From Arthrobacter pullicola (lineage in GTDB: Bacteria; Actinomycetota; Actinomycetes; Actinomycetales; Micrococcaceae), in contig NZ_JACSQC010000008.1 of NCBI RefSeq assembly GCF_014836875.1, forward strand, positions 107,057 through 171,056: DNA of 64,000 nt, given 5' to 3'. Below the pieces are notes generated by a model. The model saw nothing but the letters and a program-made list of their open reading frames with translations, searched no databases and was not told the DNA's origin. Both the position numbers and the translations under genes were made by a program. This document shows, piece by piece, positions 50,664 to 58,903 of the stretch; the first letter of the stretch is position 1; each line of letters begins with the position of its first letter.

Positions 50664-52076
50664 TCAGGCCTCCGTTCCTGTGTGGGCTCCTGTGTGGGCT
50701 CCTGTGTGGGCTCCTGTGTGGGCTTCCGCAGGGGCTCCTGCGTGGACAACGGCGGCTGGGGGCGCTGCCGCCGGGCAAGTATCTCCGGTCAGCCCGGCCA
50801 GGGCCTGGGCTAGATCCGCGACGAGGTCCGCCGCGTCTTCCAGCCCCAATGAGAGCCTGATGGTGGTCTCCGCGATGCCGGCGGCGGCGCGCTGCTCCCG
50901 GCTGAGCCGGCAGTGCGTCATTGCGGCCGGATGTGCCACCAGCGATCGGGTGTCCCCCACATTGGCCACCAGCTTGAACAGCCGCAGCCGGTCAATGAAC
51001 GGACCCACCTGCCCCGGATCCGCAGCGAGGTCGAAGGAAAACACGCTCCCGGCCCCGCGCGGGAAGTCCCGGACGGCGAGTCCGGCCTGCGGGTGGCCGG
51101 GCACCGATGGGTGATGCACTGCGGCCACGGCCGGATGGCCGGCCAGAAACCGGACTACCGCCTGCGTATTCTGTGCGTGCCGGGCTACCCGGATGTCCAG
51201 GGTCTCCAGCCCCTGGAGAATCTGTGCGGCGCTGGCCGGAGCCAGCGACGGTCCCAGATCGTGCAGGTATTTGCTGCGGGCCAGGGCCAGGTAGGCGCCG
51301 TGGCCGTGGCGTTCCCACAGGATCTCGCCGCCGTAGCGGCGTTTGGGCCTGGTGAGCTGCGGCCATTTGTCCGGATAGGCGGAAAAGGCGAAGCGTCCGC
51401 CATCCACGACGGCACCTGCGAGGGTGGTTCCGTGCCCGCCGAGGAACTTCGTGGCCGAATAAACAACGATGTCTGCCCCATGGTCCAGGGGCCGGTACAG
51501 CACCGGGGTAGCCAGCGTATTGTCCACCACCAGCGGGACGCCGGCGCCGTGCGCCACCTCGGCGATCGCCGGCAGATCCTGCAGGGTTGCAAGCGGGTTC
51601 CCAATGGACTCGGTCAGGAATGCCCGGGTCTGCGGGCGCACCGCCGCAGCCCAGGCACCGACGTCGGCCGGATCCGCGAAACTGACCTCGATCCCGAAGT
51701 CCTTGAACGTGTCCGTGAGCAGGTCCACCGTTCCCCCGTACAACTTCGAGGAGGCGACGATGTGCCCGCCGCTGCGCACCAGCGTCAAGAGGGCAATGGA
51801 AACGGCGGCCTGGCCGGTGGCCGTGGCCAGTGCGGCCACGCCGCCGTCGAGCGCTGCGATTCGCTGTTCCAGCACGGCGACCGTCGGGTTGCCCGTCCGG
51901 GTATAGGTGAAGCCCGGTTCTTTCAGCGCAAACATACGCCGGGCCGAGGCGTAATCGGGGAATTCGTACGCGGCCGTCTGGTAAATGGGAACCGCCACGG
52001 GCCGGTAGGGGGCCTGCGGTTCATAGCCGGCATGAATCTGGGAGGTGGCTGTACAGCCAGCGCCGCCGGTGGTCAT
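50664..52076 (-). CDS. metY: O-acetylhomoserine sulfhydrylase family enzyme
   Basis: A 470-residue PLP enzyme. SQIHAGYEPQAPYRPVAVPI, YTRTGNPTVAVLEQRIAALD, SSKLYGGTVDLLTDTFKDFG and YSATKFLGGHGTTLAGAVVD are MetY-type blocks, with the PLP lysine at residue 210. It would join O-acetylhomoserine and sulfide to form homocysteine directly. The last 21 residues are an unusual tail in which AHTG is repeated four times, encoded by a 12-base tandem repeat, and are dispensable by comparison with the family. The start overlaps the stop of a 17-codon leader ORF (ATGA), and an S-box lies further upstream. Confidence 0.88.
   Translation of the reverse strand: MTTGGAGCTATSQIHAGYEPQAPYRPVAVPIYQTAAYEFPDYASARRMFALKEPGFTYTRTGNPTVAVLEQRIAALDGGVAALATATGQAAVSIALLTLVRSGGHIVASSKLYGGTVDLLTDTFKDFGIEVSFADPADVGAWAAAVRPQTRAFLTESIGNPLATLQDLPAIAEVAHGAGVPLVVDNTLATPVLYRPLDHGADIVVYSATKFLGGHGTTLAGAVVDGGRFAFSAYPDKWPQLTRPKRRYGGEILWERHGHGAYLALARSKYLHDLGPSLAPASAAQILQGLETLDIRVARHAQNTQAVVRFLAGHPAVAAVHHPSVPGHPQAGLAVRDFPRGAGSVFSFDLAADPGQVGPFIDRLRLFKLVANVGDTRSLVAHPAAMTHCRLSREQRAAAGIAETTIRLSLGLEDAADLVADLAQALAGLTGDTCPAAAPPAAVVHAGAPAEAHTGAHTGAHTGAHTGTEA
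50677..50724 (-). repeat. Four perfect 12-base tandem repeats in the metY 3' end
   Basis: CCTGTGTGGGCT occurs four times in a row on the plus strand (50677-50724). On the minus strand it encodes AHTG four times near the metY C-terminus. A 12-base unit keeps the frame, so copy number can change by slippage without breaking the gene. It lies just before the ribosome binding site of the next gene. Confidence 0.95.
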
Positions 52077-52126
52077 GGAAGGGACGCCACTTCGTCAGCA
52101 GTGGCCGCCTGCTCATGCAATGTCAT
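52073..52126 (-). CDS. 17-residue leader peptide overlapping the metY start
   Basis: ATG 52126 opens MTLHEQAATADEVASLP and stops at TGA 52075-52073, sharing ATGA with the metY start. GAGGAGC stands about 5 bases before the ATG, a better ribosome binding site than metY itself has. Translation of metY would thus depend on ribosomes ending the leader. There is no run of Met or Cys codons, so classical attenuation is not indicated; coupling to the S-box is more likely. Confidence 0.55.
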   Translation of the reverse strand: MTLHEQAATADEVASLP

Positions 52127-52230
52127 TTGCTGCTCCTCGGTCCTGCCGAGGGAGTGCATCAGCGCCCGGGAGCCAGCGGGATCCGGGCCAAAGGCATACC
52201 GGGGCCGCAGCTGGGTTCGCTGATGCGTCT

Positions 52231-52337
52231 CCATCGGTCCTGGCGGTAGCACCGTTCCCGCGGCCCGTCCCAGGGGGAAGGCAGCCAGATGGTTGCTGCG
52301 GCGTCAACAAGCCAGATCTCTCGGCCGCTCTTGATGG
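52231..52337 (-). ncRNA. S-box (SAM-I type) riboswitch before metY
   Basis: On the minus strand it opens CCATCAAGAGCGGCCGAGAG, continues TTGTTGACGCCGCAGCAACC, carries the hallmark GGTGCTACCGCC and closes GGACCGATGG, whose GATGG pairs with CCATC. This fits the S-box consensus closely, including GCAACC. Between it and the leader ORF, GCATCAGCG and CGCTGATGC form a perfect 9-base long-range stem that could serve as the expression platform. SAM is expected to switch off homocysteine synthesis. Confidence 0.87.
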
Positions 52338-52348
52338 TTAGTGGGATC

Positions 52349-52378
52349 ACTGTAGGCAGCGGCCCTGCCGCTGCCCAA
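52349..52378 (-). promoter_or_regulatory. metY promoter with a 9+3+9 inverted repeat in the spacer
   Basis: On the minus strand TTGGGC (52378-52373) and TACAGT (52354-52349) are spaced by 18 bases and would start transcription close to the S-box 5' end. The spacer region is filled by GGCAGCGGC-N3-GCCGCTGCC (52355-52375), a perfect inverted repeat that could be an operator. The -35 is weak. Confidence 0.5.
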
Positions 52379-52402
52379 ATACCTGCAGCAACGAGGCGCT
52401 GC

Positions 52403-52431
52403 GTGACGGTTTAGGACGCGGGTTCCGTCAC
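52403..52431. repeat. Inverted repeat GTGACGG / CCGTCAC
   Basis: GTGACGG (52403-52409) and CCGTCAC (52425-52431) are perfect inverted arms around 15 bases, 50 bases upstream of the metY promoter and 100 bases past the tRNA terminator. It could be a regulator site for the methionine genes. The rest of 52440-52534 shows no gene. Confidence 0.4.
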
Positions 52432-52534
52432 AAACCGCCCCAGTGCCGTTATATGACGATGCCGGCCGGACGTGAAGCACCGGCGCTTGACGGGTATTTG
52501 GCGAAGCGTGCCGTGAACCGTCAGCAGCACATGG

Positions 52535-52579
52535 AAAAACCCCTCCCGTTCAGGCCTGGCGCCTGAAGAGAAGGGGTTT
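52535..52579 (-). terminator. Terminator of tRNA-Thr
   Basis: AAACCCCTTCTC and GGGAGGGGTTT pair on the minus strand around an inner GGCGCC-containing loop, followed by TTTTT. It begins 11 bases after the tRNA 3' end. Confidence 0.82.
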
Positions 52580-52589
52580 GGAACAGCGG

Positions 52590-52666
52590 TGGAGCCCCCT
52601 GCCGGATTCGAACCGGCGACCCCCTGTTTACAAGACAGGTGCTCTGGCCAACTGAGCTAAGGAGGC
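52590..52666 (-). tRNA. tRNA-Thr (anticodon TGT)
   Basis: On the minus strand GCCTCCT pairs with AGGGGGC as the acceptor stem, followed by T and an encoded CCA. The D-loop has TAGCTCAGTTGG, the anticodon stem is CCTGT/ACAGG with loop CTTGTAA (anticodon TGT, reading ACA), and the T-arm carries GGTTCGAATCC. The gene is 77 bases long and stands alone with its own terminator. Confidence 0.95.
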
Positions 52667-52751
52667 ATAGCCGGCGAACCGGCCGCGCGCCGTCGTCGTT
52701 CACCAAGAACACAACGACAAAACAGCGCTAGACAAGATTAGCCCAGAGCGG

Positions 52752-52790
52752 CCTCCGGAACGAAACCACTCCACGGTTCCGTTCCGGAGG
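52752..52790 (-). terminator. Hairpin after the DsbA-like gene
   Basis: CCTCCGGAACG (52752-52762) pairs perfectly with CGTTCCGGAGG (52780-52790). On the minus strand it follows the stop at 52813 by about 22 bases. Confidence 0.65.
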
Positions 52791-52812
52791 GCGCCCCGGC
52801 AATCAGATGGGA

Positions 52813-53691
52813 CTAGGCAGCAGCCTCTGCCTTGTTGGCATCGATCGCAGCCTGGACCGTCTCGACGAAGGTGTTCAGGTCACCCTCGGAACCGTTGATG
52901 TACACGGTCGGGGTGCCGCCTACCTCGGCCGCGCGGGCCATGGAGTCGGCATACTTCACGTAGGTGCGGAAACCGTCGCCGGTAATGCAGTCTTCAACGC
53001 CGGTGGCACCGGCCGACTCGGCCATGTCGACCAGGGCAGCGTTGTCGATTTCGCCGTTCGGGTACTGGGCGAAGATTGCCTTCATAAAGCCCCAGTAGGA
53101 CTCAGGGCTGGAATCGGCCACGCAGGCAGCGGCATTGGCGCCGCGCGAAGAGTAGTTCGTGGGTGAACCGCGGTCCAGGAAGGCAACCGTGCGGTATTCG
53201 TACGTGACCTCGCCGGCGTCGAGCCAGGACTCGATCTGGGATCCGTAAGTGGAGGCGAAGTCCGCGCAGTGCACGCAGTTGACGTCCACGTACTCCACGA
53301 TCTGGATGGGCTCGCCCGGCGCTGCAGCTTCGACGCCGGCAGGAACGGTCTCCCCGGCGGCGTTGGTGGTGGTGGCCTCGGGCAGGCTGTTCACATCCAC
53401 TTCAAACGGCTCCGTCGCCTCCAGCGTGGTGGAGGAGGTAAGGGTGATGCCGCCGTTGACGTTGCTGTTGGCCGGCGCCGGCCCCGCATCCGGAATCCCT
53501 CCGCGGACGCTGTTGATGACAACAACGGCGATGATCACGAGAACCGCAACGATCCCGACCACAATGCCCCAGCGTGTCAGCAGTTTGTTGCGGCGGTCCT
53601 TCTTCAGCTGCGCCTCACGAAGCTCGCGGGCCTTCTCGCGCGCTGCGGCCTGGCGGTCAGCCTTGGTCGGCTTGGGGTTCCGGTCACTCAT
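52813..53691 (-). CDS. Membrane-anchored DsbA-like thiol oxidoreductase
   Basis: A 292-residue protein. The first 40 residues are highly basic and cytoplasmic. One transmembrane helix follows (WGIVVGIVAVLVIIAVVVIN), then a low-complexity linker, then a thioredoxin-fold domain outside the membrane with VNCVHCADF (Cys139 and Cys142) and the cis-Pro loop GGTPTVYING. It belongs to the DsbA/Thioredoxin_4 group and probably forms or isomerises disulfides in exported proteins. The motif CVHC is uncommon compared with CPHC. It is divergent from otsA, with 165 bases between them. Confidence 0.88.
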   Translation of the reverse strand: MSDRNPKPTKADRQAAAREKARELREAQLKKDRRNKLLTRWGIVVGIVAVLVIIAVVVINSVRGGIPDAGPAPANSNVNGGITLTSSTTLEATEPFEVDVNSLPEATTTNAAGETVPAGVEAAAPGEPIQIVEYVDVNCVHCADFASTYGSQIESWLDAGEVTYEYRTVAFLDRGSPTNYSSRGANAAACVADSSPESYWGFMKAIFAQYPNGEIDNAALVDMAESAGATGVEDCITGDGFRTYVKYADSMARAAEVGGTPTVYINGSEGDLNTFVETVQAAIDANKAEAAA

Positions 53692-53856
53692 ATTTCCTCA
53701 TGTCTCTCAAAGCGGCAGCCTCTCCGGCGGCAGCGGGCAACACAGTCTCAAGGGACAACGATATCGCTGCCCCCAAGCACAACGGCCCGGCACGGTACAA
53801 AGTTTCCTGGGTTGGATAGAGTGGAAAACAAACAAGTCAACTTAGGAGTGCAAAAA

Positions 53857-55314
53857 GTGAACGCTGTTGCCGCCGAATCGAACACAGAGATTTCAACGGA
53901 CGGGTACGGCGATTACGACTTCATTGTGGTCTCCAACCGGCTGCCCGTGGACCGGGTCTCGGACGGCGGCGGGGACTCCTGGCGCCGCTCTCCCGGCGGA
54001 CTGGTCACAGCCCTGGCCCCGGTGATGGCCAAGGCCGACGGCGCCTGGGTTGGCTGGCACGGGGCGCCGGACGAAACCCTAGAAGCCTTCGACCACGACA
54101 ACATGCATCTGCGCCCGGTCCCGCTGAGCGCCTCCGAGGTGGAGCTCTACTACGAAGGCTTCTCCAACGCGACGCTCTGGCCGCTCTACCACGACGTCAT
54201 CGCCCCGCCGGAGTTCCACCGAACCTGGTGGGATTCCTACCGCACGGTGAACCGCCGCTTCGCTGAGGCTGCCGCGGAAGTCGCGGCCGAAGGGGCCACA
54301 GTCTGGGTACAGGACTACCAGCTACAACTGGTGCCGCAGCTGCTGCGCCGCGCCCGGCCTGACCTGAAGATCGGGTTCTTCAACCACATCCCCTTCCCCC
54401 CGCTGGAAATCTTTGCCCAGCTGCCCTGGCGCAAGGACATCATCGCCGGCCTGCTGGGCGCGGACCTGATCGGTTTCCAGCGGCCCAGCGACACCGCTAA
54501 CTTCCTGCGCTGCGTCCGCCGCTTCGCCGGGCATTCCGTGCGCCAGCAGCAGGTGCACGTGACCGGCGACGACGGCGCCTCCTACGTCTCGCGCGCCGAG
54601 GCCTTCCCGATTTCCATTGACGTCAACCAGATCACCGAACTCGCCAAGCGCGAGGACGTGATCGAACGCTCCAAGCAGATCCGCCGCGAACTCGGCAATC
54701 CCAAGACGATCCTGCTCGGCGTGGACCGCCTGGACTACACCAAGGGGATCAGCCACCGGCTCAAGGCGTACGGGGAACTCCTCGAAGACGGCCGGATCAG
54801 CGTGGAAGACGCCGCCCTGATCCAGGTCGCGAGCCCGAGCCGTGAACGCGTGGAACAGTACCGTCTCCTCCGCGAGGAGGTGGAAGGCACCGTGGGACGG
54901 ATCAACGGCACCTACGACACCATGTCCAACACCGCCATCCGTTACCTGCACCATTCCTACCCGGTCGAGGAAATGGTTGCCCTCTACCTCGCCTCCGACG
55001 TCATGCTGGTGACCGCACTCCGCGACGGCATGAACCTGGTCGCCAAGGAATACGTTGCGGCCCGCACCGAGAACACCGGCGCCCTGGTGCTCAGCGAGTT
55101 CGCCGGCGCGGCGGACCAGCTGCGCCAGGCCGTGCTGGTCAACCCGCACGACATCGACCGGCTGAAGGACGCAATTGTCACCGCCACCGAAATGCCGCCG
55201 CGTGAGGCCCAGCGCCGGATGCGGCTGATGCGCCGCCAGGTCCTGCAGAACGATGTGGAACGCTGGTCACAGACCTTCCTCAACGCCCTGCGGCTGGAAG
55301 GAGAGCAGCCGTGA
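53857..55314 (+). CDS. otsA: Trehalose-6-phosphate synthase
   Basis: A 485-residue GT20 glycosyltransferase that joins UDP- or GDP-glucose and glucose-6-phosphate into trehalose-6-phosphate. VVSNRLPVDR, VQDYQLQLVPQLLRRARPD, GFFNHIPFPPLEIFAQLPWR, LGVDRLDYTKGISHRL and ALRDGMNLVAKEYVA are the conserved nucleotide-sugar and acceptor blocks. The GTG at 53857 has AGGAG 9 bases upstream; longer in-frame readings to the left run over the divergent DsbA-like gene and are not coding. It is coupled to otsB by a GTGA overlap. Trehalose here would serve osmotic and desiccation tolerance. Confidence 0.95.
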   Translation: MNAVAAESNTEISTDGYGDYDFIVVSNRLPVDRVSDGGGDSWRRSPGGLVTALAPVMAKADGAWVGWHGAPDETLEAFDHDNMHLRPVPLSASEVELYYEGFSNATLWPLYHDVIAPPEFHRTWWDSYRTVNRRFAEAAAEVAAEGATVWVQDYQLQLVPQLLRRARPDLKIGFFNHIPFPPLEIFAQLPWRKDIIAGLLGADLIGFQRPSDTANFLRCVRRFAGHSVRQQQVHVTGDDGASYVSRAEAFPISIDVNQITELAKREDVIERSKQIRRELGNPKTILLGVDRLDYTKGISHRLKAYGELLEDGRISVEDAALIQVASPSRERVEQYRLLREEVEGTVGRINGTYDTMSNTAIRYLHHSYPVEEMVALYLASDVMLVTALRDGMNLVAKEYVAARTENTGALVLSEFAGAADQLRQAVLVNPHDIDRLKDAIVTATEMPPREAQRRMRLMRRQVLQNDVERWSQTFLNALRLEGEQP

Positions 55315-56087
55315 TTCCCCCGGAACTCCGCACCGCCCTGGCCACGCTGGCCACGGCAGACGAACTGCTGGTCGCCACGGACTTCGACGGCGTAATGGCT
55401 CCCCTGGTCCAGCGCGCCGAGGACGCCCGGCCGCTGCCGGAGTCCGCGGCCGCCCTGCGCGCCCTGGCAGAGGTGCCGCACACGTCAACCGCCCTCATTT
55501 CCGGACGGGCGCTGGCGAGCCTGCGCCACGCGGCCAGCCCCGAACCGGAAACCCTGCTGGTGGGCAGCCACGGCGCCGAAACCTGGACCGGCCCCAATGC
55601 CGAACCGCTGCAGCTCACGCCGGTGCAGGCGGCGCTGCTGGCCCGCGCCCGGCAGGCGGTCGCCTCTGTGGTGGACGCCTCGCCTGGCTGCCGGCTCGAG
55701 GACAAGCCCGCCGGCGTCGTCCTGCATACCCGCGGTGCTCCCGACGACGTCGCCTCCGCTGCAGTCGATGCCGCGCGCGGCCGGCTGGGCGAGCTCGACG
55801 GCGTCCAGGTCACAGACGGCAAGCGGGTGCTCGAGGCGTCCGTGGTGCATTCCAACAAGGGTGAAGGAATCCGCGCGCTGCGTGAACTGACCGGCGCGTC
55901 GGCTGTGCTGTTCGCCGGCGACGACGTCACCGACGAACACGGGTTCGCAGCCCTGCAGCGCGGCGACGTGGGAATCAAGGTTGGACCGGGTGCCACCGCT
56001 GCCGGTTTTCGGGTGGACTCCCCCGCAGATTTCGCCGAAGTCCTGACGCATCTTCTGCAGCTGCGCCGCGCCGCCGTCGAAAATTAA
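55311..56087 (+). CDS. otsB: Trehalose-6-phosphate phosphatase
   Basis: A 258-residue HAD-superfamily phosphatase. Motif I is LVATDFDGVMAPL with the nucleophile and acid aspartates, and motif IV is FAGDDVTDEHGF; EDKPAGVVLHTR is the OtsB-type cap block and VHSNKGEGIRALRE carries the motif III lysine. It removes phosphate from the otsA product to give trehalose. The GTG at 55311 overlaps the otsA stop. Confidence 0.93.
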   Translation: MIPPELRTALATLATADELLVATDFDGVMAPLVQRAEDARPLPESAAALRALAEVPHTSTALISGRALASLRHAASPEPETLLVGSHGAETWTGPNAEPLQLTPVQAALLARARQAVASVVDASPGCRLEDKPAGVVLHTRGAPDDVASAAVDAARGRLGELDGVQVTDGKRVLEASVVHSNKGEGIRALRELTGASAVLFAGDDVTDEHGFAALQRGDVGIKVGPGATAAGFRVDSPADFAEVLTHLLQLRRAAVEN

Positions 56088-56243
56088 CCTTCCGGCCACC
56101 GCCTTTTCCACTGCCCTCTTTACAGGCATGGCATACTAAGCGTGATGGGCGCCACACGGCGTCCATCACGCTGCTTCACAATTACATATCCACCCATTCA
56201 CAACGGATCGTCGGGCACGTACCTGCCCGTGAAGGGAAACACC

Positions 56244-57332
56244 ATGGCAACGGTAACGTTTGACCAAGCTACACGGCTGTATCCGGGCACTGACCGGCCC
56301 GCAGTCGACAACCTCAGCCTCGAAATCGCCGACGGCGAGTTCCTGGTGCTCGTAGGCCCCTCGGGCTGCGGCAAGTCCACCTCCCTGCGCATGCTGGCCG
56401 GCTTGGAAGACGTCGATTCCGGACGCATCCTCATCGGTGACCGCGACGTCACCGACGTCCCGCCCAAAGACCGTGACATCGCCATGGTTTTCCAGAACTA
56501 TGCGCTGTATCCGCACATGTCCGTCGCGGACAACATGGGCTTCGCCCTGAAGATCGCCGGCGTACCCAAGGAAGAGCGGCTGGACCGTGTCCGTGAGGCG
56601 GCAAAGCTGCTGGACCTCGAGGACTACCTGGACCGCAAGCCCAAGGCGCTCTCCGGCGGACAGCGCCAGCGGGTGGCCATGGGACGCGCGATCGTGCGTA
56701 ACCCCCAGGTCTTCCTGATGGATGAGCCCCTCTCCAACCTGGACGCCAAGCTGCGCGTCCAGACCCGTACCCAGATCGCGTCCCTGACCCGCCGCCTCGG
56801 CGTCACCACGGTCTATGTCACGCACGACCAGGTTGAGGCCATGACCATGGGCGACCGGGTTGCGGTCCTCAAGGACGGGATCCTGCAGCAGGTCGACACG
56901 CCGCGCGCCCTCTATGACAAGCCGATGAACGTGTTCGTGGCCGGTTTTATGGGCTCCCCCGCCATGAACCTGCTCGAGCTTCCGGTCACCGAGGGCGGTG
57001 TCACCTTCGGCGGCACGGTCTACCCGGTGCCGCGGAGCATTCTCGACGCCGCGGCAGGCAACACCGTCACGTTCGGTGTGCGGCCCGAAGACATGGACAT
57101 CGCTGCTGCCGGCGAGGGCCTGAAGGTTGAGGTTGACGTCGTCGAGGAACTCGGGGCGGATGCCTTCGTCTACGGCCACACTTTCCTCGACGGCCAGGAA
57201 CACGAGATCACGGCCCGGGTGGACGCCCGGAAGCCGCCGGCGAAGGGCGACACACTCTTCGTCCGGCCGAAGCCGGGCCACGTGCACCTGTTTGACACCA
57301 GCACCGGAAAGCGTCTCGCGGACGAGGCATAG
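56244..57332 (+). CDS. Carbohydrate ABC transporter ATPase (MsmK/UgpC type)
   Basis: A 362-residue ATPase. Walker A is GPSGCGKS, the signature LSGGQRQRVAMGRAIV, Walker B VFLMDEPLSNLDAKL and the switch VTHDQVEAMTMGD. The C-terminal 120 residues are a TOBE-type regulatory domain (FGVRPEDMDIAA, later LFVRPKPGHVHLF). Such ATPases often energise several sugar importers, so it may serve the MalE-like system at the left edge, which lacks a visible ATPase. ATG 56244 has AAGGGA 6 bases upstream. No permease gene adjoins it. Confidence 0.92.
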   Translation: MATVTFDQATRLYPGTDRPAVDNLSLEIADGEFLVLVGPSGCGKSTSLRMLAGLEDVDSGRILIGDRDVTDVPPKDRDIAMVFQNYALYPHMSVADNMGFALKIAGVPKEERLDRVREAAKLLDLEDYLDRKPKALSGGQRQRVAMGRAIVRNPQVFLMDEPLSNLDAKLRVQTRTQIASLTRRLGVTTVYVTHDQVEAMTMGDRVAVLKDGILQQVDTPRALYDKPMNVFVAGFMGSPAMNLLELPVTEGGVTFGGTVYPVPRSILDAAAGNTVTFGVRPEDMDIAAAGEGLKVEVDVVEELGADAFVYGHTFLDGQEHEITARVDARKPPAKGDTLFVRPKPGHVHLFDTSTGKRLADEA

Positions 57333-57355
57333 TCTCAGCAGCTCTGTGCAAGTGC

Positions 57356-57397
57356 GGTGGCCTTTCCCCTGAACTAGACTGCAGGGGAAAGGCCACC
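57356..57397 (+). terminator. Long hairpin after the ATPase gene
   Basis: GGTGGCCTTTCCCCTG (57356-57371) pairs perfectly with CAGGGGAAAGGCCACC (57382-57397) around a 10-base loop, 24 bases after the stop. There is no T-run. Confidence 0.72.
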
Positions 57398-57457
57398 GTG
57401 CCGGTTAAACCCCGGATAAACGCCGGATAAACATAGTCCACAGAAGGCATGCCGCCC

Positions 57458-58819
57458 ATGACTGAAGCCGCGCGCGCCAACCAGCGCGATCACCCCTCGG
57501 ATCTAGAGCAGCCAGGCACCAGCCCGCGGAACCAGGCCGATGCGTCCCAAGCCCCGTTGGGTTCCCTGCACATCACTGCCGCCTCCATGGACCCGGCGCT
57601 GCTGGATTTGCCCTGGTCCATCCCCCTGGAGGAATGGCCCAAGGAGAACCTCGCAGCCCTCCCCCGCGGCATCTCCCGGCACGTTGTCCGGTTCGCCAAA
57701 CTCAGCGACTCCCTCATCGCCATCAAGGAAACCAGCGAGCGGGTTGCCCTGCGGGAGTACGAAATGCTCCGCAAGCTCAGGCGGCTCAATATCCCCTGCG
57801 TTGCCCCCGTGGCGGTGATTACCGGCCGCACGGACAAGGACGGGGAGGAACTCGCTCCGGTGCTGGTGACCCGGCACCTGCGATTCTCGCTGCCCTACCG
57901 CGCCGTCTTTTCACAGACCCTGCGCGCTGTGACGCTCACCCGGTTGATCGATGCCCAGGCACTGCTGCTGGTCCGCCTGCACCTCGCAGGTTTCTACTGG
58001 GGCGACGTCTCCCTCTCCAACACGCTCTTCCGCCGCGATGCCGGGGCGTTCGCCGCCTACCTGGTGGACGCTGAAACGGGGGAACTTTACCCCGAGCTCT
58101 CCCCCGGGCAACGCGAGTACGACCTTGAGATCGCAAGGGTGAACATCGCCGGCGAACTCATGGACCTGGCCGAGGGCGGCCTGATCGAGGAAAACATCGA
58201 TCCCCTCGCCACGAGCGAACGCATCATGGACAGCTACCGGAACCTCTGGGCAGAACTCACTGAGCAGGAGTCCTTCGAACTCGGCGAACGCTGGCGCGTC
58301 AACGCCCGGATCCGCCGCCTGAACGAGCTGGGGTTCGACGTCGACGAACTCACCATCCGCACTACTCCGGACGGCTCGCAGGTGCAGCTGCAGCCCAAGG
58401 TGGTTGACGCCGGCCACCACCAGCGCCGCCTGCTCCGCCTCACCGGACTGGACGCCCAGGAGAACCAGGCCCGCCGGCTGCTGAACGATCTGGATTCCTA
58501 CCGCGCGGACAACCACCCCGACCTGGATGAGGAGCTCAGCGCCCACCTCTGGGTCACCCAGGTCTTCGAACCGATCGTCAAGGCAGTGCCGCGTGAGCTG
58601 GGCAGCAAACTGGAACAGGCCGAGGTGGTCCACGAGGTCCTGGAACACCGCTGGTACCTCTCCGAAAAGGAGAACCGGAACGTCGGCCTCGCGGAAGCTG
58701 TGCAGTCCTATCTCGATACCGAGCTGCGGCACCGCCGGGATGAAGCCGCAATCCTGCTCAACCCGGACACCAAAACCATGAGCATCCTGGAGGGTGGCGG
58801 AACGCCGGACCAGCCCTAG
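57458..58819 (+). CDS. DUF4032 protein with kinase-like N-terminal domain
   Basis: A 453-residue soluble protein. Residues 60-250 resemble a small-molecule/lipopolysaccharide kinase-like fold: RFAKLSDSLIAIKETSERVA, EYEMLRKLRRLNIPCVAPVA and HLAGFYWGDVSLSNTLF, where GDVSLSN stands at the catalytic loop. The C-terminal half matches DUF4032 (VVDAGHHQRRLLRLTGLDAQ, LWVTQVFEPIVKAVPREL). No reaction is established for this actinobacterial family. ATG 57458 is preferred to 57449 because GAAGGC is then at workable distance. A strong bidirectional terminator follows. Confidence 0.8.
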   Translation: MTEAARANQRDHPSDLEQPGTSPRNQADASQAPLGSLHITAASMDPALLDLPWSIPLEEWPKENLAALPRGISRHVVRFAKLSDSLIAIKETSERVALREYEMLRKLRRLNIPCVAPVAVITGRTDKDGEELAPVLVTRHLRFSLPYRAVFSQTLRAVTLTRLIDAQALLLVRLHLAGFYWGDVSLSNTLFRRDAGAFAAYLVDAETGELYPELSPGQREYDLEIARVNIAGELMDLAEGGLIEENIDPLATSERIMDSYRNLWAELTEQESFELGERWRVNARIRRLNELGFDVDELTIRTTPDGSQVQLQPKVVDAGHHQRRLLRLTGLDAQENQARRLLNDLDSYRADNHPDLDEELSAHLWVTQVFEPIVKAVPRELGSKLEQAEVVHEVLEHRWYLSEKENRNVGLAEAVQSYLDTELRHRRDEAAILLNPDTKTMSILEGGGTPDQP

Positions 58820-58834
58820 CGCGCCAGCAGGCGA

Positions 58835-58880
58835 AGACAGCCAAAAGGCCGGACCTGAGGGCCCGGCCTTTTGGCTGTCT
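58835..58880. terminator. Strong bidirectional terminator
   Basis: AGACAGCCAAAAGGCCGG (58835-58852) pairs perfectly with CCGGCCTTTTGGCTGTCT (58863-58880). It separates the convergent DUF4032 and DUF4190-type genes, with TTTT/AAAA inside the stem. Confidence 0.88.
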
Positions 58881-58903
58881 GCAAGGTGAGGCTCTTTGCA
58901 GCG

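Noticed and set aside
50677..50724. CRISPR array
   Set aside because: The 12-base units are contiguous without spacers and lie inside coding sequence.
50663..50749. N-terminal extension of the cystathionine-type enzyme with PTQE repeats
   Set aside because: It is metY coding sequence read in another frame; ATG 50662 has GGAGG 6 bases upstream and starts the conserved protein.
53269..53856. Extension of otsA upstream by almost 200 codons
   Set aside because: It would overlap the DsbA-like gene and lacks any OtsA similarity; GTG 53857 has a good ribosome binding site.
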